A stretch of 11,316 nucleotides of DNA from JBLHKE01 sp047619485 (lineage in GTDB: Bacteria > Verrucomicrobiota > Verrucomicrobiia > Verrucomicrobiales > DEV007), in contig JBLHKE010000190.1 in the NCBI GenBank assembly GCA_047619485.1, positions 1 through 11,316 of the forward strand. The letters are read 5' to 3'. Under the pieces are notes generated by a model, which had not been told where the DNA came from, searched no databases, and saw only the letters and a list, made by a program, of their open reading frames with translations. How positions within the stretch are numbered: the first letter of the stretch is position 1; every line of letters starts with the position of its first letter. The translations under genes were made by a program, and so were the position numbers. Positions 1-6,272 of this stretch are shown piece after piece.

Positions 1-556
1 TGGCGACGCCCATGGTGCGTACGAGGGCAGAGTAGAGGATCACTGCCACCACGGTCAGCGATGCCGCCATGATAATATAGGTGATGTTGCGGAAGACCGC
101 CTCACGGTGCGTCAGGAGCCTCTTCTTGGGTGCGCCTGCTTCGACCTTCTCCTCGTCGTCCCAGAGAGGTGATTCAAACGGTAGCCGGCGGCGCTCGAAC
201 TCGTCCGCAAATCCGATTTCCGATTCATCAGCGATGTCCTCATCGCGCAATTTGCGGAAGGAGAGGGGGCGGCGAGGGAGTGGCTCCGATTTCTTCTTCT
301 TTTTTAGATCTTGCTTGGATTCCTCTTCACCCGGTTTCTCGATGATTTCGAGCGGCGCTTTGCAATAGCCACAACCCATGCGATGGCCGATGAACGCGCT
401 GTTGAGTTTCACCTCTCTGCCACAGGAGGGGCAATCGAGGAGTAGGTAATCACCCACCTTGACCCGCTCTTCTGGAAGAGCTTTCTCATCGGCTTCCGGT
501 CGCGGTTTCCGGGCGCGTTCGAGCACCGGTTTCGGATCGATTTTTTTAGGAGCCAT
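1..556 (-). CDS. Zinc-ribbon protein with a membrane segment, partial (C-terminus beyond left edge)
   Basis: The first 185 codons are visible, starting at ATG 556 and running off the window. Residues 41-71 contain two CxxC pairs (C42/C45 and C62/C65) spaced like a small zinc ribbon. A lysine-rich, highly charged linker follows (about 75-155), then one hydrophobic segment at about 159-177. That suggests a cytoplasmic zinc ribbon joined to a membrane anchor, with the rest of the protein beyond the edge. Proteins of this shape are common in Verrucomicrobia and Planctomycetes and generally have no known function; I do not recognise a specific family. No clear Shine-Dalgarno precedes the ATG. The gene lies downstream of, and on the same strand as, the small ORF at 720-812. 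Coding is supported by an uninterrupted frame and the patterned cysteines; function is unknown. Confidence 0.8.
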   Translation of the reverse strand, partial: MAPKKIDPKPVLERARKPRPEADEKALPEERVKVGDYLLLDCPSCGREVKLNSAFIGHRMGCGYCKAPLEIIEKPGEEESKQDLKKKKKSEPLPRRPLSFRKLRDEDIADESEIGFADEFERRRLPFESPLWDDEEKVEAGAPKKRLLTHREAVFRNITYIIMAASLTVVAVILYSALVRTMGVA

Positions 557-719
557 GTCTCATGGAAGGGAATCTGCGACGCGTCTAGCGAGAGAAAACC
601 CCCAGCCCTGAATGAGCGGGTGAAATCGAGCGTTTCCTCTAGAAGTCGTGAGAATAGGAATGGCGGGTTGGCGAGTCAATCACTGAGCACCAGATTCGTC
701 GTGATTGGAGAGGGCAATT
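557..719. other. Gap without a recognised gene
   Basis: This is the gap between the zinc-ribbon gene start (556) and the stop of the small ORF (720). It should hold the promoter or leader of the zinc-ribbon gene. I see no convincing -35/-10 pair, strong hairpin or open reading frame in it. Confidence 0.4.
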
Positions 720-812
720 TCACCGATTTGGGTGCACGGGGCGGAAAGATTTACCAATAACCATCCTCTTTTTTTGTGATTTATTCCTCACTGGTTCCGC
801 TTTCTCAGCCAT
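720..812 (-). CDS. Small basic protein (30 aa) with a strong ribosome binding site
   Basis: On the minus strand an ATG at 812 opens a 30-codon frame ending in TGA at 720-722. The product begins MAEKAEPVRN and continues with a KSQKKR stretch, so it is strongly basic and has no membrane segment or cysteine. The evidence for translation is the leader: AGGAGGTGA lies with a 5-base space before the ATG, an essentially full match to the anti-Shine-Dalgarno end of 16S rRNA. Most other starts in this window lack such a site. The frame starts 52 bases downstream of the stop of the membrane-protein gene (865-1602), so the two could share a transcript. A run of seven A's lies inside the frame. I do not recognise the peptide; it could be a genuine small protein or a decayed remnant that kept its ribosome site. 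Confidence 0.5.
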   Translation of the reverse strand: MAEKAEPVRNKSQKKRMVIGKSFRPVHPNR

Positions 813-813
813 C

Positions 814-825
814 TTCACCTCCTAT
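814..825 (-). promoter_or_regulatory. Near-consensus Shine-Dalgarno site for the 30-aa ORF
   Basis: The minus strand reads TAGGAGGTGAAG directly before the ATG at 812. This is the strongest ribosome binding site in the window and decides the start of the small ORF. Confidence 0.6.
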
Positions 826-828
826 GGG

Positions 829-840
829 CAGGCGTGCCTG
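829..840. repeat. Short perfect palindrome (5-bp stem, 2-nt loop)
   Basis: CAGGC-GT-GCCTG lies between the stop of the 865-1602 gene and the small ORF. No T-run follows on the minus strand, so it does not look like an intrinsic terminator. It might be a weak stem between two co-transcribed frames. Confidence 0.3.
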
Positions 841-864
841 AGTTACCAGAGCAGAGCGGGGCGG

Positions 865-1602
865 TTATTCGCGGTTGGTAGAGCCCAGCCGTCGCCAGAT
901 CAAGAACAGTCCGACCGCTGCGAAGAGCACGCACAGCCCCCAGTACATCTCCATGATTTCCTCGTGCTGTCGGCGCACTAGGAGTTTGGCTGCGCGACCG
1001 TATTTTTCATCGATGAGTGGCTCGATCGGCTTCTCCAGCTTGTTGAAAATCTCGACGTAGATGAATAGCGGCACCATGCTCAGTGGAGCGACGCACCTGT
1101 GCAGCCAGTGGGCGCGTTTTTTGAATACGAAGTAGAAGATAATCGGCAGCCCGATGCCGAAGAGTTTCATGAACCACGAGACGATGTCCTTCGGGTGGAC
1201 CGGGAGCGTCTTCAGGTTGTGCAAATTGGTCTCGCCCTGCTCGTTCATCTTGGCGTAATTCTCTGGTGTCTCCCAGCCGAACACGCGCTGACCCCAGCTG
1301 ATCTCCTCACCGGCGCAGACGATGAAGAACAAGCCCATCCCGAGGAAGAATAGCGCGACCTTCTTGTTCGGCATCTTGTCTCGGTAGAGCAGCGTCAGTA
1401 GCGAGAACACGCCGGCGCCGAAGAAGCCGATGAACCCGAACCACTCGTAGGTGCGATCTTCCGCACCACGGATCCCTTCGCCACTGATCCAGTAGGCGTG
1501 TGCCTCTGGGCTGATGTGATAGACCACCCAGTAGGCGATGTAGAGCGCGATGAAAAACGCGAGGCCGATGAGCGAGCGCTGCCAGGTTTTCGAGGGGAGC
1601 AT
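865..1602 (-). CDS. Multi-pass membrane protein with EExxWGQR motif
   Basis: A 245-residue integral membrane protein with about six hydrophobic segments (roughly 10-28, 54-72, 82-97, 142-160, 169-186, 219-236). At the end of the third segment is a GEEISWGQR motif (E99, E100, W103, Q105, R106). It is followed by a conserved-looking NEQGETNLHNL stretch (120-130), and HEEIMEMY precedes the last segment. I recall this motif set from uncharacterised bacterial membrane proteins, but know no established function. The acidic, Trp and His residues at a membrane boundary suggest a ligand- or metal-binding pocket (inference). I chose ATG 1602. An in-frame TTG at 1659 would add 19 residues and begins 13 bases after the upstream pseudogene's stop. 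Neither start has a clear Shine-Dalgarno. It probably formed an operon with the decayed glycosyltransferase upstream. Confidence 0.8.
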   Translation of the reverse strand: MLPSKTWQRSLIGLAFFIALYIAYWVVYHISPEAHAYWISGEGIRGAEDRTYEWFGFIGFFGAGVFSLLTLLYRDKMPNKKVALFFLGMGLFFIVCAGEEISWGQRVFGWETPENYAKMNEQGETNLHNLKTLPVHPKDIVSWFMKLFGIGLPIIFYFVFKKRAHWLHRCVAPLSMVPLFIYVEIFNKLEKPIEPLIDEKYGRAAKLLVRRQHEEIMEMYWGLCVLFAAVGLFLIWRRLGSTNRE

Positions 1603-1671
1603 AGAGAGAGATGGATCGGGACGGGGGAGCCAAGATGCACTGCTGGGGGGCAGAATCAACCGCGACGGAAC

Positions 1672-2412
1672 CTATTCCGTTGCTACTGGACTCAGGAACA
1701 GCTGGCAGCGCACGTTGCCGCGTGTTTCGTCGAGCAACAGCTCGCCATCGACCTGTTCGATCCCCTTGAGCGGCTTGCCCTGTTGGATCGCGACCATCGT
1801 CCCGTCCGGTGGCACCCGCCTCCAGGCTTTGGTGACCGAGCCCATTGATGGCACCTCGCACTGGAAGTAAAACTCCGTGCACCACGGCATTTTTCCCCTT
1901 GTCCACGCCTCCGTGGACTCTGCGGTCAGCGCCTCAGTACGTTGCATGAATCCTGGGATCCCCCCCTCGTCGTCGCTCTTCGGTTGGATGAACTCGAGGT
2001 AGGCACTGGCGGCGATGGCGATCACCCCACAGGTGATCTCCATCATCCGAGGCTTGGGGAATCCGCGTCGCGCCATCATCAGGCTCAACCACCAACCCGT
2101 CGCCGGCGCGGTCGCTGGCAACAAGATCAGCGCGTAGTGGCGTTGTTTCGTCGTGATCAGGCTGAGCAATACCAATCCGATGACAAACCAGGCGAACAGG
2201 AAGGCACTGGCGGTTTCTTCAGGCGCAACTCGCCGCGGTACTTGGGCACCAGCCAGCTGCCATCTCGCGTGCTGTCAGGGCGATGCGTGTCTCACGCTCG
2301 CGCTGCAGGGTTCGATTTCCCAAGCCTGTAAATGTATAACTATCACATACAGAGGCAGTAACACCAGGATGCGGCGACGGTGGTGGGATGGTTCTGCGTT
2401 GAACAAGCTCAT
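1672..2412 (-). pseudogene. ArnT/GT39-type membrane glycosyltransferase, decayed, with large internal deletion
   Basis: Pieces of one ArnT-like (GT39, lipid-linked sugar donor) transferase follow one another in four successive frames. ATG 2412 opens with MSLFNAEPSHH and a hydrophobic helix ending in QAWEIEP (to about 2308). One base appears lost in a C run, and the next frame gives LQRERETRIALTAREM (about 2308-2261). A second shift gives DGSWLVPKYRGELRLKKPP (about 2264-2208). These match the N-terminal family pattern of an acidic residue near ETR-A-AREM, then GDWLVP, G and KPP. The sequence then jumps to the C-terminal helices (AFLFAWFVIGLVLLSL, TTKQRHYALILLPA) and a soluble tail ending at 1672. 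Intact family members exceed 450 residues, so roughly 300 residues are missing. An in-frame TGA at 2275-2277 blocks the original frame. Only the C-terminal frame (from about 2274) is still open, and it lacks the catalytic N-terminal region. Confidence 0.75.
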
Positions 2413-2444
2413 CGGCGGAGGGAGCCGGCAGACTACGGAGCCGA

Positions 2445-3212
2445 GTGCGCTACGTCAACCGCCTGCGAAATTTGGATTATTACATATCCGCGCTGGCTGG
2501 AATAACGAATCCGCACCAGACTCCCAACGAACCAAATTACTTAGTTTTGTACCGAAAATACCCCCTTATCCTGATTGTCGACGTGATTGCGATCATTGCA
2601 GCCGTGATGATCTACTTGCTCACAGGCGAGGTGAAACTCGGCGAGAGCAGTTTTCTCACCCATCTGTCTGGAGCCCAGCTGCTCGGGGTAGCAATCATAT
2701 CGTTTCTAATTTTCCGGGTTCGTAATCTGCACGTCGAGAAAGTCTACAGCCTTAAAAATCCGCGCATCATCTGGGCACTGATCGCTGCAGGGTTCTTCTT
2801 CCTCATGGCCGACGAGCTCTTCAAAATTCACGAGAGCATCGACGAGATGATCCACTCGATCTTCAATCTCGAGGAGAACGGTTTCACAGACAGGATCGAC
2901 GATCTTCTCATCCTCCTCTACGCGCTGATCGGCATCGCTGTCATCGCCGCCTACCGCCGAGAATTTCTCCTCATGAATAACGCACGGGTTCTCTTCATCT
3001 GTGGGTTCGGGCTCCTTTTCTTGATGGTAGGCCTCGACGTGCTGACGAACCGTGACGACATTCTACGCAGTTTTCTCGGTGGCGATCGCGTCGAATCCGT
3101 GGGTACCTGGCTCTCGTTTGCAGAGGAGGGTGCAAAGATTTTATCTGGCGGCTTCTTTATCATGGCCTTCCAGATCGGGCTGCGGACGGTTCGCTCCGAC
3201 AAAGCCCTTTGA
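2445..3212 (+). CDS. Multi-pass membrane protein with DExxxxHE motif
   Basis: Up to 255 residues with about six hydrophobic segments (roughly 40-59, 73-91, 107-122, 152-169, 181-199, 228-244). A DELFKIHE motif (123-130) lies at the end of the third segment. A DD pair (152-153), D198 and an EEGAK motif (227-231) follow. I recall uncharacterised bacterial membrane proteins with this pattern: a DExxxxHE after one helix and an LEEG-like motif before the last helix. Their function is not known to me. The start is uncertain. GTG 2445 has a GGAG only 4 bases upstream. TTG 2547 (residue 35) sits just before the first hydrophobic segment, and the DNA between them is more AT-rich than the rest, as expected of a leader. 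No in-frame ATG exists before residue 55. The gene is divergent from the glycosyltransferase remnant and 31 bases upstream of the flavoprotein gene. Confidence 0.78.
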   Translation: MRYVNRLRNLDYYISALAGITNPHQTPNEPNYLVLYRKYPLILIVDVIAIIAAVMIYLLTGEVKLGESSFLTHLSGAQLLGVAIISFLIFRVRNLHVEKVYSLKNPRIIWALIAAGFFFLMADELFKIHESIDEMIHSIFNLEENGFTDRIDDLLILLYALIGIAVIAAYRREFLLMNNARVLFICGFGLLFLMVGLDVLTNRDDILRSFLGGDRVESVGTWLSFAEEGAKILSGGFFIMAFQIGLRTVRSDKAL

Positions 3213-3243
3213 CACCAAGACAGCTAGGCCGTCCCTTGAGCCG

Positions 3244-4461
3244 ATGAAGCTCGCAGACATCGCCGTCATCGGTGGAGGCCCCGCCGGACTGCGGGCAGCC
3301 GAGGTCGCAGCGGTCGCAGGCGCGCGCGTCACTCTGTTCGACGCGATGCCGTCGGTCGGCAGGAAGTTTCTCATCGCCGGCAAGAGCGGATTGAATCTCA
3401 CCAACGATGAGGTGCCCGCGGGTTTTCTCGCGCGCTACTCCGGCACCGACCTGCCGGTCGACGAGTGGCGCGCGCGCTTCGCCAGTTTCGACAATGCGGC
3501 ACTACGCGAGTGGGCGAAATCACTCGGTGTCGACACCTTCGTATCGGCTGGCGGCAAGGTGTTTCCAAAATCGATGAAGGCGGCGCCACTGCTGCGCGCC
3601 TGGGTCAAGCGCCTGCGCGATCTCGGGGTGACTTTTCAGATGCGCCATCGTTGGAAGGGGATCAGTCCGGACGGTGGCCTGAGGTTCGAATCGCCCGACG
3701 GCCTGTGCTCGTTCGGCTACGACGCCTCGCTGCTGGCCCTCGGCGGTGCCTCTTGGCCGCAGACCGGATCCGATGGTGGCTGGGTTGAGATCCTGGCGCG
3801 GCACGGCGTGAAAATCACCCCGTTGACGCCAGCGAATGTCGGTTGGGAAATCGATTGGCCAGCCGGAGTATTATCGCTCGCTGAGGGCTTGCCGCTCAAG
3901 AATATCAGCGTCAGCCACGCTTCTCAGCACTCCCGAGGCGAACTGGTGATCACTCGCTACGGCCTGGAAGGGGCACCTCTCTACCGGCTCGGTCCCGCAC
4001 TGCGCGGCGCAGTGCCAGCATCGATCGAGATCGACTTCAAGCCGGAACTGACAGTCGCACAAATCGAGCTACGCCTCGGTAAGGTGAATCGCAATTTCGT
4101 CCGCGAGGCAACCCGCCGACTCAAGCTCTCCCCGGCTGCCGCCGCCCTGCTGAAGCACCTCCCTGATCGCGGTCCTTGGACTAGCGCGGCTCAGCTCGCC
4201 AACGAGATTAAGCGCTGTCGTATCCCGCTGTCACAGCCGCGTCCGATCGCAGAGGCGATCTCCACGGCTGGCGGGATTGCCTGGTCGGAGGTAGGCAGCG
4301 ACCTGATGCTGAAAAAACTCCCGGGGGTTTTCGCTGCCGGGGAGATGCTCGACTGGGAGGCGCCGACCGGTGGCTACCTGCTCCAGGCGTGCTTTACGAC
4401 GGCGACCCACGCTGCCGAGGCAGCACTGCGTTTCGCTGCTGGAGAGTCGGATGGCCGTTAG
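3244..4461 (+). CDS. TIGR03862-type NAD(P)/FAD-dependent flavoprotein (HI0933/BaiN-like)
   Basis: A 405-residue flavoprotein from ATG 3244. The N-terminus carries the dinucleotide-binding strand-loop-helix with GGGPAG (10-15) and an acidic end of strand 2 (LFD, 31-33). The HI0933-like signature GRKFLIAGKSGLNLTN follows at 39-54. Near the C-terminus, TAGGIAW and FAAGEMLDWEAPTGGYLLQ form the second FAD-contact region. The GLNLTN form rather than RCNLTN points to the TIGR03862 (PP_4765) subgroup rather than BaiN itself. Family members are predicted FAD-binding oxidoreductases of unknown substrate, probably cytoplasmic. The length fits a complete protein. The frame stays open upstream into the previous gene, but the Rossmann fold begins right after this ATG, which fixes the start. 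It lies 31 bases after the membrane-protein gene and may be co-transcribed with it. Confidence 0.9.
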   Translation: MKLADIAVIGGGPAGLRAAEVAAVAGARVTLFDAMPSVGRKFLIAGKSGLNLTNDEVPAGFLARYSGTDLPVDEWRARFASFDNAALREWAKSLGVDTFVSAGGKVFPKSMKAAPLLRAWVKRLRDLGVTFQMRHRWKGISPDGGLRFESPDGLCSFGYDASLLALGGASWPQTGSDGGWVEILARHGVKITPLTPANVGWEIDWPAGVLSLAEGLPLKNISVSHASQHSRGELVITRYGLEGAPLYRLGPALRGAVPASIEIDFKPELTVAQIELRLGKVNRNFVREATRRLKLSPAAAALLKHLPDRGPWTSAAQLANEIKRCRIPLSQPRPIAEAISTAGGIAWSEVGSDLMLKKLPGVFAAGEMLDWEAPTGGYLLQACFTTATHAAEAALRFAAGESDGR

Positions 4462-4465
4462 CACA

Positions 4466-4513
4466 GGAGCGTGGGCATCTTGCCCGCATCAGGCAAACGT
4501 AGTGATGCCGCTC
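4466..4513. repeat. Structured intergenic repeat, copy 1 (outer stem with two hairpins)
   Basis: GAGCG (4467-4471) pairs with CGCTC (4509-4513). Inside are two hairpins: GGGCA-TCT-TGCCC (4473-4485), then GCATCA (4486-4491) with TGATGC (4503-4508) across an 11-base loop. The element lies between two converging genes. Its GTGGGCATCTTGCCCGC core resembles dispersed palindromic repeats I associate with Verrucomicrobia. Copy 2 at 6181-6237 has the same architecture. Confidence 0.55.
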
Positions 4514-4569
4514 ACCAGACTGAGCAATCGACCTCTTAAAATGTCCACGACCCCTAACCTTCCAGATCC

Positions 4570-4582
4570 GACCGGGACGGTC
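4570..4582. terminator. Possible weak terminator hairpin overlapping the yjdM stop
   Basis: GACCG-GGA-CGGTC is a perfect 5-bp stem with a 3-base loop between the converging flavoprotein gene and yjdM. It overlaps the yjdM stop codon and lacks a T-run on the minus strand. On the plus strand it is followed only by a short pyrimidine stretch (CTTTCTTT), so it is weak at best. Confidence 0.3.
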
Positions 4583-4931
4583 AGGCTTTCTTTACGAACT
4601 CTGACTTCAGCTTCATGGCGCCGATCCCATCGACCTTGCAGTCGATGTCATGATCGCCGTCGCACAGGCGAATGTTCTTCACCTTGGTGCCGATTTTCAA
4701 GGTTGTGGAGGTACCCTTCACCTTGAGGTCTTTGGTCAGCTTCACCGTGTCGCCATTCTGCAACTCGTTGCCGTTCGCATCGCGGATGACACCATCTTCC
4801 TCTGCGGGTGCGATCTCATCAGCGACCGTTTCCGCTGACCATTCGTGTCCGCAATCGGGGCAGGCTAGCAGGTGGCCGTTTTCGTAGGTGTATTCTGAAT
4901 TGCACTCGGGGCAGTTGGGTTGCTCGTCCAT
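4581..4931 (-). CDS. yjdM: YjdM/PhnA zinc-ribbon protein
   Basis: A 116-residue protein that closely follows E. coli YjdM (formerly PhnA) over its whole length. The N-terminal zinc ribbon has CPEC (C7, C10) and CPDC (C24, C27) around NSEYTYENG. The C-terminal domain contains DANGNELQNGDTVKLTKDLK, KGTS, LKIGTKVKNIRL, DHDIDCKVDG and the terminal MKLKSEFVKK. The family was once called alkylphosphonate uptake protein because of its link to the phn genes, but its biochemical role is not settled. No phosphonate genes are seen here, so it appears as a stand-alone gene, as in many genomes. ATG 4931 gives the expected family length; no clear Shine-Dalgarno precedes it. It converges on the flavoprotein gene and diverges from the outer-membrane protein gene. 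Confidence 0.95.
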   Translation of the reverse strand: MDEQPNCPECNSEYTYENGHLLACPDCGHEWSAETVADEIAPAEEDGVIRDANGNELQNGDTVKLTKDLKVKGTSTTLKIGTKVKNIRLCDGDHDIDCKVDGIGAMKLKSEFVKKA

Positions 4932-5157
4932 TTTGACACACCCATACTAGTCTTAAGTCGCAGGTCTAGATAAACTTACCGATTTGCATATTTAGCTCAG
5001 ATGCGCTCGGTCGGCCTGTCCGATGTAAGCATTTATAGCAAGAACGGCCTATCCAAACGCAGGTGGCGCGTAGCTGAAATTGGGTTTTGGAATAATGTTA
5101 GATGCGGATGCCTCCCGGCACCCGCTACCAAATCCAACTGCAATACTAGCACCCACA
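4932..5157. other. Divergent promoter region, no gene seen
   Basis: This 226-bp, relatively AT-rich gap lies between the divergent starts of yjdM (-) and the barrel protein gene (+), so it should hold both promoters. A TTGACA occurs at 4933-4938 on the plus strand, but no good -10 element lies 16-18 bases beyond it. I see no riboswitch-like fold and no reading frame with a ribosome site. Confidence 0.4.
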
Positions 5158-6105
5158 ATGAAAATTAAATCCACGATCCTGTCGGCGACGATGCTCGCCG
5201 CAGCCACCGTCGCCCAGGCGGGTGAATCAAGCAAAGCGACCTTCAGCGAGCCGGCTCCTTCCGACCCGTTCGAGGCAGCGATCCGCACGATCACCAGCCC
5301 GACGCTGTTTGACCTCGCGGTGCCACGCACTCAGGCGCATGCCTTTTTCATGCACCAGAACATGCCGGACACCCTGCGCACTTCGCTCGGCGACCTCCCA
5401 GTCGGCGGTGACTTCCAGGTCTACGCGCTCCAGCTCGAGTTCGCGCTCAACGAGCGCTTCTCACTCGTCGCAGCGAAGGACGGTTACATCGACTTCAACC
5501 CGGACGCGACGCTTGCGCGTGCTGAGGGTTTCGCCAACATCTCCGCCGGTTTTAAATACGCGTTCCTCTACCGTCCCGAGGATGCGCTCGCCGCAGCCTT
5601 CAACCTCCAGATTGAAATCCCGATCGGCGACACCGACGTCTGGCAGGGTGAAGGCGATGGAGCTGCTATCCCGTCGGTCTCGGTCGTGAAGCTCTGGAAC
5701 AACTTCCAGTTCGCCAACAACATCGGCGTGCGGGTTCCGTTCTCTTCTTCCGACAGCACCACGGCGCACCTCAACGCGCATGTCAGCTACGCGCTCACTG
5801 ATCGTTTCTCGCCACTGGTCGAGTTGAATTACTTCCGCGTCCTCAAGGACGGTGCCGGTGACAGCCGCTTCGAGAAGCAGGCTGGCGGTGCCGTGCCTGC
5901 GATCGCAACCTTCGAGGGTGGTGACCTGATCAATCTCGGCTCGGCGAACGCGATCAACAAAGATTTGGTCACTCTCGGCGCTGGCTTCCGCTACCGCCTC
6001 ACGGAGAACATCGACCTCGGGGCTGCCTACGAGATCCCTCTAACCGAAGAGGAAGAGAACCTGATGGAGTCGCGCATCACTATCGATGCAGTCATCCACT
6101 TCTAG
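5158..6105 (+). CDS. Exported beta-barrel outer-membrane protein
   Basis: A 315-residue protein. ATG 5158 begins a clear signal peptide, MKIKSTILSATMLAAATVAQA, with cleavage expected after residue 21. The mature part alternates short amphipathic strands with acidic turns (for example NLQIEIPIGDTD, NNIGVRVPF, HVSYALTDRFSPLVELNYF, LGAGFRYRLTENIDLGAAYEIPL). It ends in a strand with a terminal phenylalanine (DAVIHF), the usual assembly signal for outer-membrane barrels. This supports insertion in the outer membrane, possibly as a porin or transporter of the loose MetA-pathway/transporter type; no substrate can be read from the sequence. The frame is open upstream to a TTG at 5080, but the signal peptide fixes the ATG. 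No Shine-Dalgarno is visible. A strong hairpin terminator follows 28 bases after the stop, so the gene is probably monocistronic. Confidence 0.85.
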   Translation: MKIKSTILSATMLAAATVAQAGESSKATFSEPAPSDPFEAAIRTITSPTLFDLAVPRTQAHAFFMHQNMPDTLRTSLGDLPVGGDFQVYALQLEFALNERFSLVAAKDGYIDFNPDATLARAEGFANISAGFKYAFLYRPEDALAAAFNLQIEIPIGDTDVWQGEGDGAAIPSVSVVKLWNNFQFANNIGVRVPFSSSDSTTAHLNAHVSYALTDRFSPLVELNYFRVLKDGAGDSRFEKQAGGAVPAIATFEGGDLINLGSANAINKDLVTLGAGFRYRLTENIDLGAAYEIPLTEEEENLMESRITIDAVIHF

Positions 6106-6132
6106 GTGTTGTAGAATATTTTCAGTAATGAC

Positions 6133-6163
6133 AAAGGGGACGGCTCTCGGGTCGTCCTCTTTT
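6133..6163 (+). terminator. Rho-independent terminator of the barrel-protein gene
   Basis: The arms 6135-6144 (AGGGGACGGC) and 6151-6160 form a 10-bp stem with two G-T pairs and a 6-base loop. An A-rich start and a TTTT tail (6160-6163) flank it. It lies 28 bases after the stop at 6105. Confidence 0.8.
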
Positions 6164-6180
6164 CTGTGCGCTGGTAGAGG

Positions 6181-6237
6181 GGAGCAATGGTGTCCCGCCA
6201 TCGAGAGGGCGAGACGCTCGCGTTCCCAGTTAGCTCC
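6181..6237. repeat. Structured intergenic repeat, copy 2 (outer stem with two hairpins)
   Basis: GGAGC (6181-6185) pairs with GCTCC (6233-6237). Inside are ATGG-7-CCAT (about 6187-6201) and GCGAG-ACG-CTCGC (6209-6221), the latter flanked by GGG and CCC. Read on the minus strand, the 3-base-loop hairpin comes first, as in copy 1 at 4466-4513. It also lies between converging genes. The GGGCGAGACGCTCGCGTTCCC-like core is typical of dispersed palindromes I recall from Verrucomicrobia. Confidence 0.55.
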
Positions 6238-6272
6238 GCCCTACATGGTCTGTGTTGCGAGGCAGGAAGAGA

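Noticed and set aside
829..840. Palindrome CAGGCGTGCCTG as a third copy of the intergenic repeat or as a terminator
   Set aside because: It has neither the outer stem and second hairpin of the two clear copies nor a T-run, and it lies between co-directional frames.
1307..1906. Long minus-strand frame overlapping both the membrane-protein gene and the glycosyltransferase remnant
   Set aside because: Its product is Arg/His-rich low-quality sequence in the shadow of the real frames, with no recognisable domain.
3052..3243. A 64-codon upstream extension of the flavoprotein
   Set aside because: It lies inside the preceding membrane-protein gene in another frame, and the Rossmann motif begins just after ATG 3244.
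3970..3985. GGGCACCTCT inside the flavoprotein gene, resembling the mobile-element end
   Set aside because: It is a short match in a conserved coding frame with no partner repeat and no TTAA; it looks like chance.
4933..4960. TTGACA as a -35 box for a plus-strand promoter
   Set aside because: No TATAAT-like sequence lies 16-18 bases downstream, and it is over 200 bases from the gene it would serve.
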